This document shows, piece by piece, positions 18,985 through 28,765 of a DNA stretch of 64,000 bases. How positions within the stretch are numbered: position 1 is the stretch's first letter; each line of letters begins with the position of its first letter. The notes beneath the pieces were generated by a model. It saw nothing but the letters and a program-made list of their open reading frames with translations. It had not been told where the DNA came from and searched no databases. Source of the stretch: Chaetoderma sp. LZ-2023a (Eukaryota; Mollusca; Caudofoveata; Chaetodermatida; Chaetodermatidae); contig CM067372.1 in assembly GCA_034401795.1 (NCBI GenBank), positions 21,138,598 to 21,202,597 of the forward strand, written 5' to 3'. The position numbers and the translations under genes are program-made.

Positions 18985-19122
18985 AGAGTGAGCTTGTACT
19001 TTGACCTCATGACTTCAATACGATTGTGCTCAATTCCCTTGATAAAAGGGAGCATGTGGCCAACTTTAGTCCCAATAGGGTGAAACCCTGCCGGGATATA
19101 AAGTTAACCGAGATTGGAAGCA
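18985..19122. repeat. Dispersed repeat family B, copy 2
   Basis: It contains TTTGACCTCATGACTTCAAT, CCCTTGATAAAAGGGA and CAATAGGGTGAAA as in the copy at 15575. It leads straight into the GACA/GACG tetranucleotide run, a common linkage for mollusc microsatellite-associated repeats. Confidence 0.75.
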
Positions 19123-19166
19123 GACAGACAGACAGACGGACGGACGGACGGACGGACGGACGGACG

Positions 19167-19218
<52 letters not shown>

Positions 19219-19296
19219 GGCAGTCATACAGGCAGACAGACAGGCATGCAGGCATGCAGGCATGCAGGCATGCAGGCATGCAGGCATGCAGGCATG

Positions 19297-19336
<40 letters not shown>

Positions 19337-19337
19337 T

Positions 19338-19384
<47 letters not shown>

Positions 19385-19452
19385 CTGGCTGGCTGGCTGG
19401 TTGACAGGCATGCTGGTTGGCAGGCTTTCTGGCTGGCTGGCATGCATGCATG

Positions 19453-19503
<51 letters not shown>

Positions 19504-19504
19504 T

Positions 19505-19547
<43 letters not shown>

Positions 19548-19566
19548 ACAGACAGACAGACAGATA
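19121..19566. repeat. Compound tetranucleotide microsatellite (GACA/GACG/CAGG/GCAT)n
   Basis: Consecutive blocks of GACA, GACG, GACA, GCAT-G, CAGG and GGCT units run over 445 bp. The period is 4 with a few interruptions. Long open frames through it on both strands are a consequence of the lack of stop triplets in these repeats. Confidence 0.95.
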
Positions 19567-19712
19567 GAGTAAGGAGACCCTTTGATATAATGTCAATTGT
19601 AACAAGCGTGTGTTATTGCTACAATGTTGCGAAATGTGGACCTACATAATCGTTGATTCTGGAGACAAATTATAAACACTCAGAACATGTGATCGATCGA
19701 TCAAAGGTGATA

Positions 19713-19951
19713 TTAACTCTTTAACAATCATATCAGCCAAAACGGCTTCAGCAGTGCTCTTGAGAAATGCCTATTTGCAGACCAAGAGAAGACAATTTTT
19801 GACAATTTACTACTGGAATGACTGGCTCGATAACCGAGCCAGTCATTCAAGTGGTAATTTTCAAAAAATAGCCTTCTCTTGGTCTGCAAATGGACATTTT
19901 CTAAGCGAAAACTTAAATCTTCTTGAACGAATTCGAGGGTTAAAGGGTTAA
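19713..19951. mobile_element. piggyBac-type hairpin MITE, copy 2 (complete)
   Basis: A 239-bp unit bounded by TTAACTCTTTAAC and GTTAAAGGGTTAA (inverted, one mismatch), including TTAA at both ends as for piggyBac target sites. Inside, TTTGCAGACCAAGAGAAG at 19774 pairs with CTTCTCTTGGTCTGCAAA at 19873, and GACTGGCTCG with CGAGCCAGTC around the centre at about 19830. There is no coding capacity. Confidence 0.8.
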
Positions 19952-20389
19952 TTCTGAAATAATAGTATGACCCATAAACTCCTAGTTCCATCCAGTCCCT
20001 CTGGTACAAATATATTATTTGAGATGAAGACAGCTCCTCAGTTTGACAGTTTACCTCGAGCGACTAGGACAGGTTTTTAATTGGAGTACCATTACTTTAT
20101 TAAAGGGAAGTTTTATCTACTGTGTAGTATATATTACTGCTAGAAAGTTGTAAGAGAGATAATTGAGACACGTGTAATCTTGTTTCATAATGTGATGTTT
20201 ATTTAGTGCCTTGTGAAATATTCATGTGTATTAATTGTGGTTATTGTATTTGACCTTATTCCCACTATAGCGATTTATGTGTCAAAGTACACGGTTATCA
20301 GATGGGTAGCACTACAGCACTAAGTCCAAACGTGCATTTGTTTTGTCTGTAATGTTACAGAATACCTGCAGTCTAAAGTCACTACATCA

Positions 20390-21307
20390 ATGGCAGATAA
20401 TCTGAATGCCAGTCTGGTGAATGTTTCACCTTCAATCCGTATTATCCAGAGTACAAATACTGAAGCCGCGATGGCAGATCATTCAATAACTGTCTCTGAA
20501 CACAGTGCAAATTCTGAGTGTAGTGGGGGTATCTGTGACCCAAATTAATGCAGCTGTGAATCAGTCTGATATGTTAAATATGTTAAGTCATTAAGAGAAA
20601 CACAAGAAAAACAAATGGATTTTTTAAACAAGTTGATATCACAGCAGGGGGTAAAAGTGATAAACGGATAGAATATGAGCCGCCTACGAAACAATGTCAT
20701 TTACAGTTACAGACCTCCCCTCATGATACAGATGATGAGGGGGAGGAGGAAGTGCTGGAGGGAGAAACTCCAGACCCTTTCTCAAGCATTACCAACGAAC
20801 TGAGTGCTGCAGTTAATGACGCTGACAGTGATAATGATCGTATCCATCATACATTCCAGAGACATAAAAATGGGCAATGTACAGGGATTGCTTGTTAAAG
20901 GCACAGTGCCATTAAGTTCAGTAATCACTGACTCAATGAAGCTAATTTCAGCCGGATTTACTGCTTTAAGTCAATATTGCAAGGATAACTTTAAGCCGGT
21001 TATCAATAAGAGATATAAACAGCTCTGTAAACCTGATCACAAAGTGACGGATATGTTATTTGGAGATGACCTGGCCAAACAATTGAAAGATATTGGAGAA
21101 GCGAGTAGACTTGGCCAACAAATGAGACCAAGTTTCTCGGGCCAATTCAATAAGAATCAATATGGCAATCCTTCAACTAGCCACAATAACGTGTTTGCTC
21201 GTGGGTCTTATGGGAGACCTTTCATAGGCAAAAAGAACCAACCATTCTACACCAACAAACCAAAGATTGGGAACGTAGGGGGATGCAAAAAGAAGTCTCA
21301 GATGTAG
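20390..21307 (+). pseudogene. DIRS Gag-like protein, frameshifted
   Basis: From ATG 20390 (MADNLNASLVNVS) the frame stops at about 20548. Other frames carry the continuation, including an acidic stretch (about 20730-20760, DDEGEEEVLEGE). From about 20865 a frame is open to 21307. This last part has the LFGDDLAKQLKDI segment common in DIRS Gag and a Gly/Asn/Lys/Arg-rich basic tail suited to nucleic acid binding. At least two frameshifts break the gene. The product would have packaged element RNA. Confidence 0.65.
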
Positions 21308-21309
21308 AG

Positions 21310-22300
21310 TTGCCTCATAACAATAATCTAGCTTCCTGTGGTGAAGAGGTGAGTTTTATTAGTAGTAAACCACTGGACAATGTAATAAACACACCATGAA
21401 ACTTTGTAGCTGGAGAATGGAAAAATATTACAAGAGACATTAAGATTTTGGAAACGATTCAGGGGTTGCATATTGAATTTTGTGTGATTCCAATACAGAC
21501 ACTGCCAAGGAAATAAATTAGATTTTCTGAAAAAAGACAACCTTTTGATGAACAATGAAATAAATAAGCTTGAACAGTTACATGTCATTGAACAGGTGTT
21601 TGACAAGCAAGATGGTGAATTTATATCAAACATTTTTACTCACCAAAGAAAGATGGCGATTGCGGAGTTGATTTTAATCTTAAATCTTTGAATCAGTATG
21701 TCCATAGTCCACATTTTAAGATGGACACTCTACGGTCTGCATTATTGTTCATGTCAAAAAATAGTTTTTTCGCATCTTTTGATGTAAAAGATGGCTATTA
21801 CACCATTCCCATTAATAAAAATGACCTAAAATATCTAAGATTTCTTTGGAATGGCTGTAAGTATGAATACTGTTGTTTCGCTAATGGTCTTACGAGTGCG
21901 CCGCGTATATTTACAAAGTCATGCGAACACGAACTAGATCAATGATTCTTTATTGGTGTCAAATACATATTATGAATGCAAACAAAATATTGCAGAGACA
22001 GTGGATATTATGGACAGACTAGGATTCACTGTGCATCCTGATAAATCAATATTAGAACTTACCACATAAATTAAATTTTTAGGATTCATATTAAATTCTA
22101 AGAAAATGTCAATAAAGCTAACTAGCGACAAAGCAGTTAAAACCATTAACAGGCTTGATCAGCTGTTACAGAAAAGGCAATGTACTATTAGGGAGTTTGC
22201 TGAAATTATTGGAATATTAATAGCTTCTGAACCAGCTGTGAAACATGAACCTATGTATGTAAAATGACTGGAAATTCTGAAAAACGAAATACTGAGGAGT
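21310..22300 (+). pseudogene. DIRS reverse transcriptase, broken
   Basis: The best-preserved part is 21688-21945: LNQ/MNQYVHSPHFKMDTL is the usual DIRS RT opening. FFASFDVKDGYYTIPI holds the motif A Asp and NGLTSAPRIFTK is motif B. Motif C is damaged. Shortly after 21945 the expected Y-x-D-D reads I-N-D in a shifted frame, and the segment normally preceding it is short, suggesting a small deletion. Further stops follow to about 22300. Confidence 0.75.
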
Positions 22301-22379
22301 AGCTGAGGCAATTATGACGCAACATTTTTTCTGAATTTGGAATGTAGAGAAGACTTAAAATGGTAGATTAGGAACATTG

Positions 22380-23140
22380 CAAGGTGTGAAAACCCGGTGA
22401 CGGTTCCCAACCATGACATTATTTTAACTAGTGATGCCTCAAATTTAGGGTGGGGTGGGACATATAATGAACGAAGGAGAGGCGTGCAAACATATAAATT
22501 ATTAAGAATTACATGCAGCATTACTAACTCTTAAGTCATTTTGTAATAATATGCATAATGTTCATATCAAAATATTCGTGGATAACACTACAGCTATGAT
22601 TTATATTAACAAGCAGGGTGGAATGAAAGGGTTATGTAATAACATTGCTAGGGAAATGTGGTTATGGGCTATCCCAAGAAATATTTGGCTATCAGCTACA
22701 CACTTACCTGGCTCCATGAACACAAGCTGAATTGGCTTCACAGGAACGTAATAGTGACACAGAATGGATGTTAAACGAATGTGTTTTTAAACAGCTTATG
22801 TCAGTTTTTGGGAAACCAGATATAGACTTATTTGCATCCAGGTTAAATAACCTATTACCCAATTATGTGTCATGGAAGCCAGACCCTGGCGCATTAGCTG
22901 TGGACGCCTTTGCCATGCATTGGGTGGGGGGCGGCGGTTGGGAATCACTTAATTACATTTCCCCTCCTTTTAGTATCATAGGTAATGTTTTAAGAAAAGT
23001 GGAGGACGGTGCAACAGAAGCGATTTTAATAGCACCTATATGGCCAACACAGTTTTGGTTTCCGAGGCTTCTAGATTTCATCTCGGACTGCCCACGCATC
23101 CTTCCAGCGAGCAGGACATTGTTAATAATGCCTAACAACA
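22380..23140 (+). pseudogene. DIRS RNase H region and DIRS-specific downstream domain
   Basis: ILTSDASNLGWGG (about 22430) is the RNase H start with its catalytic Asp. Several stops follow. From 22732 a long open stretch holds DLFASRLNNLLPNYVSWKPD, AVDAFAMHW and APIWPTQFWFPRLL, which are the standard blocks at the end of the DIRS RNase H region. This domain removes RNA from the RNA-DNA hybrid. The open stretch from 22732 to about 23352 leaves the family pattern near 23160. Confidence 0.75.
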
Positions 23141-23164
23141 GGGCAATGCATCACCCCTTGAAGC

Positions 23165-24150
23165 ACAAGCTTCATCTGACTGCTTTCAGAATATTGAGCA
23201 AGCACTCCGCAAGAGAGGCATATCACAAGAAGTTGTTGACGTGCTTTTGCAGTCATGGCGCAGTTCCACACAATCCCAATATCGGGTATATATCAAAAGG
23301 TGGATGTGTTTTTGTGAACAAAGGGAACTTGATCTCTTTTCACAATTTATGAACAACAATATGTTGGATTTTCTCAATTTTCTTTATACAAGTCTGGATT
23401 ATGCTACATTGGTCTAAGTTCAGCAAGATCGGCATTATCTGCCTTGCTTAGTGTTGAGACTAGTGAAAGTATCGGTAATGATTCTTTGATAAAGAGATTT
23501 TTGAAAGGTGTATATACTATTAAACCAGCACTATCGCGGTATATCGCAACATGGGATGTCAATTTAGTTCTTGACTATATTAACAATGAACCAGATGTAA
23601 ATATTCTATCATTGAAGCAATTATCGTTAACCCTTGTGATGTTGCTTGGTCTTCTGTCGGGCCAGCGAGTTCAATCGTTATATTTGATTGACATACGTAA
23701 TATAGAGTTTGTGAACACATTTGTAAAGATTTGATTTGAAGATCTGCTGAAGCAATCAAAGCCTAGCAGGCAGCAAATGGAACTTGTTTTCGAAAAATAT
23801 TCTACTAATGAAAAATTGTGTGTTGTGACTTTATTGAAAGAATATATACATAGAACCAGTGGGTTGCGCAATAACTGTACAAGACTGTTCATTAGCTATG
23901 TCGGTGATCATGAACCAGTATCAAAAGACACAATAGCTAGGTGGATAAAACTATTATTATTTAGTGCAGGTGTGAATGTTAACATTTTTAAGGAACATAG
24001 CATTTGGTCAGAATCAACTACTAATGCGGCTTTGAAGAATGTGCCAGTAGCCACCATTATGAGGACGGCTGGTTGATCAAGTAGATCAGTTTTCCGGAAA
24101 TTCTATAGGATGTCAGTTACAGTTGATGTTACATTTGGAAATGCCGTTGT
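23165..24150 (+). pseudogene. DIRS tyrosine recombinase, broken, HxxR changed
   Basis: The N-terminal helical part lies at about 23180-23400 in one frame (SQSQYRVYIKRWMCFCEQ). After a frame change it continues at 23444-23734 with SGQRVQSLYLIDI, which carries the first catalytic Arg, then after a stop at 23732 to 24076. The H-x-x-R motif reads H-S-I-W at about 23998, so its Arg is replaced by Trp, which is one C-to-T change from CGG. A TGA follows AGW at 24074. The nucleophile Tyr is in RKFY at about 24105 beyond that stop. The recombinase would splice circular cDNA into the genome; this copy cannot. Confidence 0.8.
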
Positions 24151-24321
24151 GATAAACACGATATAACAGCAAGGGAAGTAAATGTTTTTTCTAGGCATGC
24201 TAGATTAGATGCATGTACGTCCTAACATCGCTCATTTACAGTTAAAATATTCTGACTGCTTCAGTACAGAAATAAAATGCATTTCTCTATATATCTCAAA
24301 TAATATATTTGTACCAGAGGG

Positions 24322-25605
24322 ATAATGACGATGATAAGAGGATGAAATGATTAATAATAATGACGATGATAAGAGGATGCAACAACAATAGTGATACACT
24401 ATTGATAGTAACGATAATATGGTAATGATCCTTTATGGGAATCAAAAGGTAATTAAGCAATTAAACAATGAATTATATTTGCTGCAGTGCATTCTATGAA
24501 ATATCGTAATTTATATCATTGCTATTAATACATACAGTTTATGTTCGATTACGCATTCTCTGTGGAATAAAGAAACACACGAAAATCGGCGATGCGTGAA
24601 ATATTTATTCCATAAAGTGAATCCACGAAATAGGTAATCCACCTATAATATTCAAAACACTCCGATGGCTCCTATGATCTGTATTAGCGACGTACAGTCC
24701 GACGATCGTGAGCACACCGTAATACGTGTGCTAGTTCATCTCATTACAGCTCATCACACACTGGCGACATACACGAGTGTGATAATTCTCATGGCATACA
24801 GACGGGTGGTAATCCAACAAGTTGTGGCAACAATAGGCGATTATATTTGGTCTGTTTGCCTGTTGGGCAAATCCGCTCAGCCGTATGCCTATATAATTGT
24901 TTAGTAACATAACTGTATGCCTGTTTGGCAACAATGTCTGTGCGGCCCAACACACACTCCTCGCTTGTTTACAACCTTTCTCACTTCTCTCCAAATTCCA
25001 CCTCACTCGTCTCAATCCTAACTTTACCCCTCACCCAACGGGGCCCGCTTGTCAGTTTCAATCAGAATTCATTATAGTTCATATAGGATATGTATGCCTC
25101 CCATACACTACCCACATGAAAGTATGCTAACAGTCCACGTCCAAGCACTCTGCCATCCCACATGGCAATGACAAATTTCTATCCCAGCCAGCCAGGAAAC
25201 TTCCCAAGGCAGCGCTTGGTGATAAGTTGTTAGTTTGGTTCAGTATATGTGACATTTATTGTGTTTAATTGGCACAGTCTCACACGCTCTGTTAAAATTA
25301 TCGACTTTTTTACACGCAGCATATAGCCACACGCATCATTTCAGTTTCTGCACTCATTACTCATTAACCAAGCCGTTATATGAGTCAGCTAGGCATAGTT
25401 CCAATACCATATATACACTAAAAACCTTTCAACAACCCTTTCACCGCTGATCTCATATGCACACCCACAGGCAAAACTCGCATAAATTATTATAAAGTAC
25501 ACCCCGATGTTGCATTAGGCCCAAGAACGATAAGCAAAGAAAATGTATATCTGTAAGAAATTAAAATAAAGACGTGAAAATTCTAAACATGACGTCAGTG
25601 TTACA
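24322..25605. other. Non-coding stretch, small tandem duplication
   Basis: ATGACGATGATAAGAGGATG occurs twice at about 24325 and 24360. Otherwise I see no gene, RNA or repeat I can support; short open frames look random. Confidence 0.6.
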
Positions 25606-25812
25606 CTGACAGGATAAAGGCGAAAATCTCGGCATTGTGCATTTCACAATTCAAATCTAGTGTTGTATCAAGGTCACAATGACCGTGACGTCAGCAGTCT
25701 GAATGCCTTTGTGCTGCTCCGACTGGTTGAGATAACTGTATGACCATGCTTACTTCAAATAAATTGGCCAATCCTGAAATACAGGGAAAATGAGTTAAGC
25801 AGAAGAGTCTAG
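25606..25812. repeat. Dispersed repeat family A, copy 2
   Basis: It matches 13976-14190 in order, from GGCGAAAATCTCGGCATTGT to AAGCAGAAGAGTCTA. Confidence 0.8.
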
Positions 25813-25849
25813 CTGTACTGTTAGTCTGCATTTTATGCAAGTCAAATGG

Positions 25850-26660
25850 TACAATTACCTTGAGCTTTGACGTCAATATCATTGTGCTTCATCCACTTCA
25901 TCCTAGGCATCATGTGTCCACGTTTAGTCCCATTAAGATGAAGGCATGGCATTATTAAAGTTTGGTTCACCTCATTGGGTCTAAGCTTGGGCACATTCTT
26001 CCTTGAATCATTGGAATGTAGTGCAATGATGGCGAGGTCATGAGGTCAAACTTCAAGGTCACTCTTAATTTGGCATACAACTATTTTTATGGTTGTCTTT
26101 GGTTTAGATATATGTACATTGCCATATATCCCTAAACTAATGTGATTGAGCACAATGATATTGAGGTCATGTGGTCAAAGTACAAGACCACTGTGACCTT
26201 GGTATAAAACACTATTTTCCACCGTTAGGTTTTTGGTTTAGCTTAACATAGTGTCTTATATCTCGGGATTGGCTAAACCTACTGGGACTGAACATAGACA
26301 CATGCTTCCTTATATAAAGCGCATGTAACGCAATGATGGTGATGTCATGAGGTCAAAGTTCAAGGTCGCTCTGAACTTGTTATATAACTATATTATTTAT
26401 GGCTAGGTTTTTGGTTTAGTTTAACATAGTGCCTTATATCTCAGGATTGGTTAAACCTATTGGGACTACACATAGACACAAGCTTCTTTATATCAAGCGC
26501 ATGTAGCGCAATGATGGTGATGACATAGGGCCAAAGTTCAAGGTCAGTCTGGACACCTGCTTCCTTATATTAAGCGGATGGAGCACAATTATGTTGAGTT
26601 CATAAGGTCAAAGTTTAAGGTCAGTTTGAAATTGGTAAAACAATCTATTTTTACACATCG
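25850..26660. repeat. Tandem/dispersed family B array with AGGTCA half-sites
   Basis: About four to five imperfect units of 130-180 bp, each with TTTGGTTTAG(C/T)TTAACATAGT, CTTATATC..., CATAGACACA, and GATG(G)TGATGTCATGAGGTCAAAGTTCAAGGTC. They are related to the single copies at 15575 and 18985. Each unit carries one or two AGGTCA-type hexamers. Confidence 0.8.
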
Positions 26661-27756
26661 TTTTATATCTTGGCTTATTGGTCTTCTATTTGTATTTCAG
26701 ATGTTTGGTTGATACTCGTAGACAGATCATTATAAACAAGTCAGGTCATCAGCACGATGACGTCATTGCACAGCGTGCAGTACAATACACGTTTACACAT
26801 TATAATTCAACCTGTAGGTGTATGCGTTCTCAAAAGGGTGGCCAGTTAGGCTTATGAAAATGTCGCAGAGTAAGTTTGATGGCAACGTATTAAATATATC
26901 TATGCCAATTATAAATGACGAAGTTTTCCATTATGCATGCCATACAATGACTATTGTCAGGAGATGTTGCGAGTTATGATATTTGTGTCATTCATAGCGC
27001 GATTACAAATGTCTTACTCTTCACCACCTGTTATTTGTTCATCTGACAGTCCTTTAATAGAACTTACATATGTCTATAAGACACAATTGCCAAGTACCAT
27101 GGTATTGGGGAAAATAGTTTGACCATCTTTTATAGCCTGTAATTTCACCCTATTTGAGCAGCGCTGGCTTTGTCATCAATAATATTATTATTTATGCCCG
27201 TGTTGCGCAGATGCATGAGAGAGTGGTGGGGTGGGTGGGAGATACTGCTGTATGCCTTATTATGTGTCATTTGTGTCATTAATATACAGTGGCGTTGTGG
27301 AACGGTGATGAAATAGATGTTGTTTCTAAGAGAACGTGTGACTTGTTGACGTAGACTGTTAGGATCGTTTGATGCTTCTGCAGTACATTCCAACGGTGTG
27401 TGATTTGACCGCAGTCACGTTGTAGACATCCAGACCAAATGCCCACATTGGATATTGATTGTGGGAAACAAACGTCAATACAGATACAATAAAACCATCT
27501 GGAATGCAGACTGTTGTCAGGAACTGGCATACATTTAACGAACAATGCGATCGTGAAATAGGTGAATCTATTGGGAAATTAACAAAGCTATTCCTAATAC
27601 GCTATTCTGCCAGAAGTTTCTAGCCGACTATAAATACGCATGATTCATTCCTGGGCTTAGCCGCTTTTTGCGGTTATGGTCGAGGCAATAGATCATATAT
27701 CGTGTCTGGTGACACATTGTTGTTTACATTTGTCTACGTCACCGGGCTCACTTTCG
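26661..27756. other. Non-coding stretch, nothing identified
   Basis: Only short open frames of random character are present. No repeat shared with the rest of the window was seen. Confidence 0.5.
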
Positions 27757-27838
27757 CTGACTGTAACTTCTGAGTCACGTGTTCACTGATTGTAACTTCT
27801 GAGTCACGTGCTCGCTAATTGTAACTTCTCAGTTACGT
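27757..27838. repeat. 29-bp tandem repeat, three copies, with CACGTG
   Basis: The unit TGATTGTAACTTCTGAGTCA plus CGTG(C/T)TC is repeated three times. The first two contain TCACGTG, an E-box palindrome. Confidence 0.85.
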
Positions 27839-27867
27839 TTTTATTCCCATCGTTGAATGGACATTTT

Positions 27868-28140
27868 CAGCTTATCCATCCATCATCTGACGTCATATGA
27901 CTTCAAAATCAACTAAGTGACGTGTAGGATGACGTCATAATTAATTATCGTATGAATGACTCGATTTAGTTCGTTTTTAACGCTTAATAGTCCGATGCAT
28001 TGAACGAATTGTTTGTCTTTACCATTTAATAAACATTCTGTTGAATATTTGAAAACATTTTGACTGGCCGCTGTTGCTGCCATAGGCAACAACAGCACCC
28101 AATCAAATTAGTTTCAAAATATTTAACAGCTTACCTGTAG
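27868..28140. mobile_element. CRE-bearing hairpin MITE family, copy A
   Basis: It contains CATCATCTGACGTCATATGA, a second TGACGTCA at 27930, ACCATTTAATAAACATTCTG and a hairpin, GAATATTTGAAAACATTTTG ... CAAATTAGTTTCAAAATATT. The same blocks recur, on either strand, at 28380-28640, 31140-31345, 35460-35690 and 58495-58720. No coding capacity. Confidence 0.75.
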
Positions 28141-28189
28141 AGTTTTCTGGAAATTGATAGTCAGGGAATTCAGGAATCGATGGATCCCA

Positions 28190-28245
28190 ATACGAGCGAG
28201 GTGTGGGTGGAGCTTAGCTAGAGATGGGCGGGGCATAGCTAAAAC
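28190..28245. repeat. AGCTAG-type short repeat, linked to the CRE MITE
   Basis: GTGGAGCTTAGCTAGAGATG and GGCGGGGCATAGCTAAAACT are two degenerate units of the 21-bp repeat at 28645. Confidence 0.6.
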
Positions 28246-28379
28246 TGGAAAGGTCCTTTTGCATGTGGTTTGTTCAGGTGATATCATATTTCTGGAGTTT
28301 CATCGCTCGTTTCCAGGAACGCTAACTGACGATCTAACATTAACCAATTGATAAATCCGATCTGCCACTTATATATATG

Positions 28380-28640
28380 ACGTTGTAATCAATTACGTGC
28401 AAGCTGACGTCACAATCCATATGTGTACTGAATGACGTATCTAGTATCGCCATGCACGTTGAATACTCCGGCAAGTGGACGAATTCATGGTTTTTATGGA
28501 TTTACTATTTCATACATTTTGTTGAATAATTTGTAACTAACTTGTCTGGGCGCTGTTGCTGTATTTGTTGTAAAGTATTCAACAGCCTACCTATATTGTT
28601 ACGTTGATATCTGAGAATTCATGGTTTGATCGATCCCAAC
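28380..28640. mobile_element. CRE-bearing hairpin MITE family, copy B (degenerate)
   Basis: GCTGACGTCACAATC at 28402 and GTTGAATAATTTGTAACTAA ... GTAAAGTATTCAACAGCC correspond to the blocks of copy A. Confidence 0.6.
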
Positions 28641-28644
28641 ACAA

Positions 28645-28765
28645 GTAAAGCATGGGCGGCGCTTAGCTAGAAATGGGCGGGGCATAGCTAGAAATGGGCA
28701 TGACATAGCTAGAAATGGACAGGGAATAGCTAGAAATGGACAGGGCATAGCTAGAAATGGATCCC
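28645..28765. repeat. 21-bp tandem repeat, about six copies
   Basis: The unit AAATGGGCGGGGCATAGCTAG is repeated with changes. Confidence 0.9.

Larger units (their letters stand above)
19997..24321 (+). mobile_element. DIRS-type tyrosine-recombinase retrotransposon, decayed
   Basis: A perfect 28-bp inverted repeat (CCCTCTGGTACAAATATATT... at 19997-20024 and its complement at 24294-24321) bounds a 4.3-kb plus-strand unit with Gag-like, RT, RNase H and tyrosine recombinase regions in DIRS order. There are many stops and frameshifts. DIRS elements integrate via the recombinase rather than an integrase and usually lack target-site duplication. I saw no clear internal complementary region. Confidence 0.9.

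Noticed and set aside
19007..19649. Long Arg/Gln/Gly or Cys/Leu/Pro frames at 19.0-19.6 kb
   Set aside because: They are translations of tetranucleotide repeats.
24665..25130. Short frames near 24.7-25.1 kb and a possible tRNA-derived repeat
   Set aside because: No B-box or cloverleaf could be supported by eye and the frames look random.
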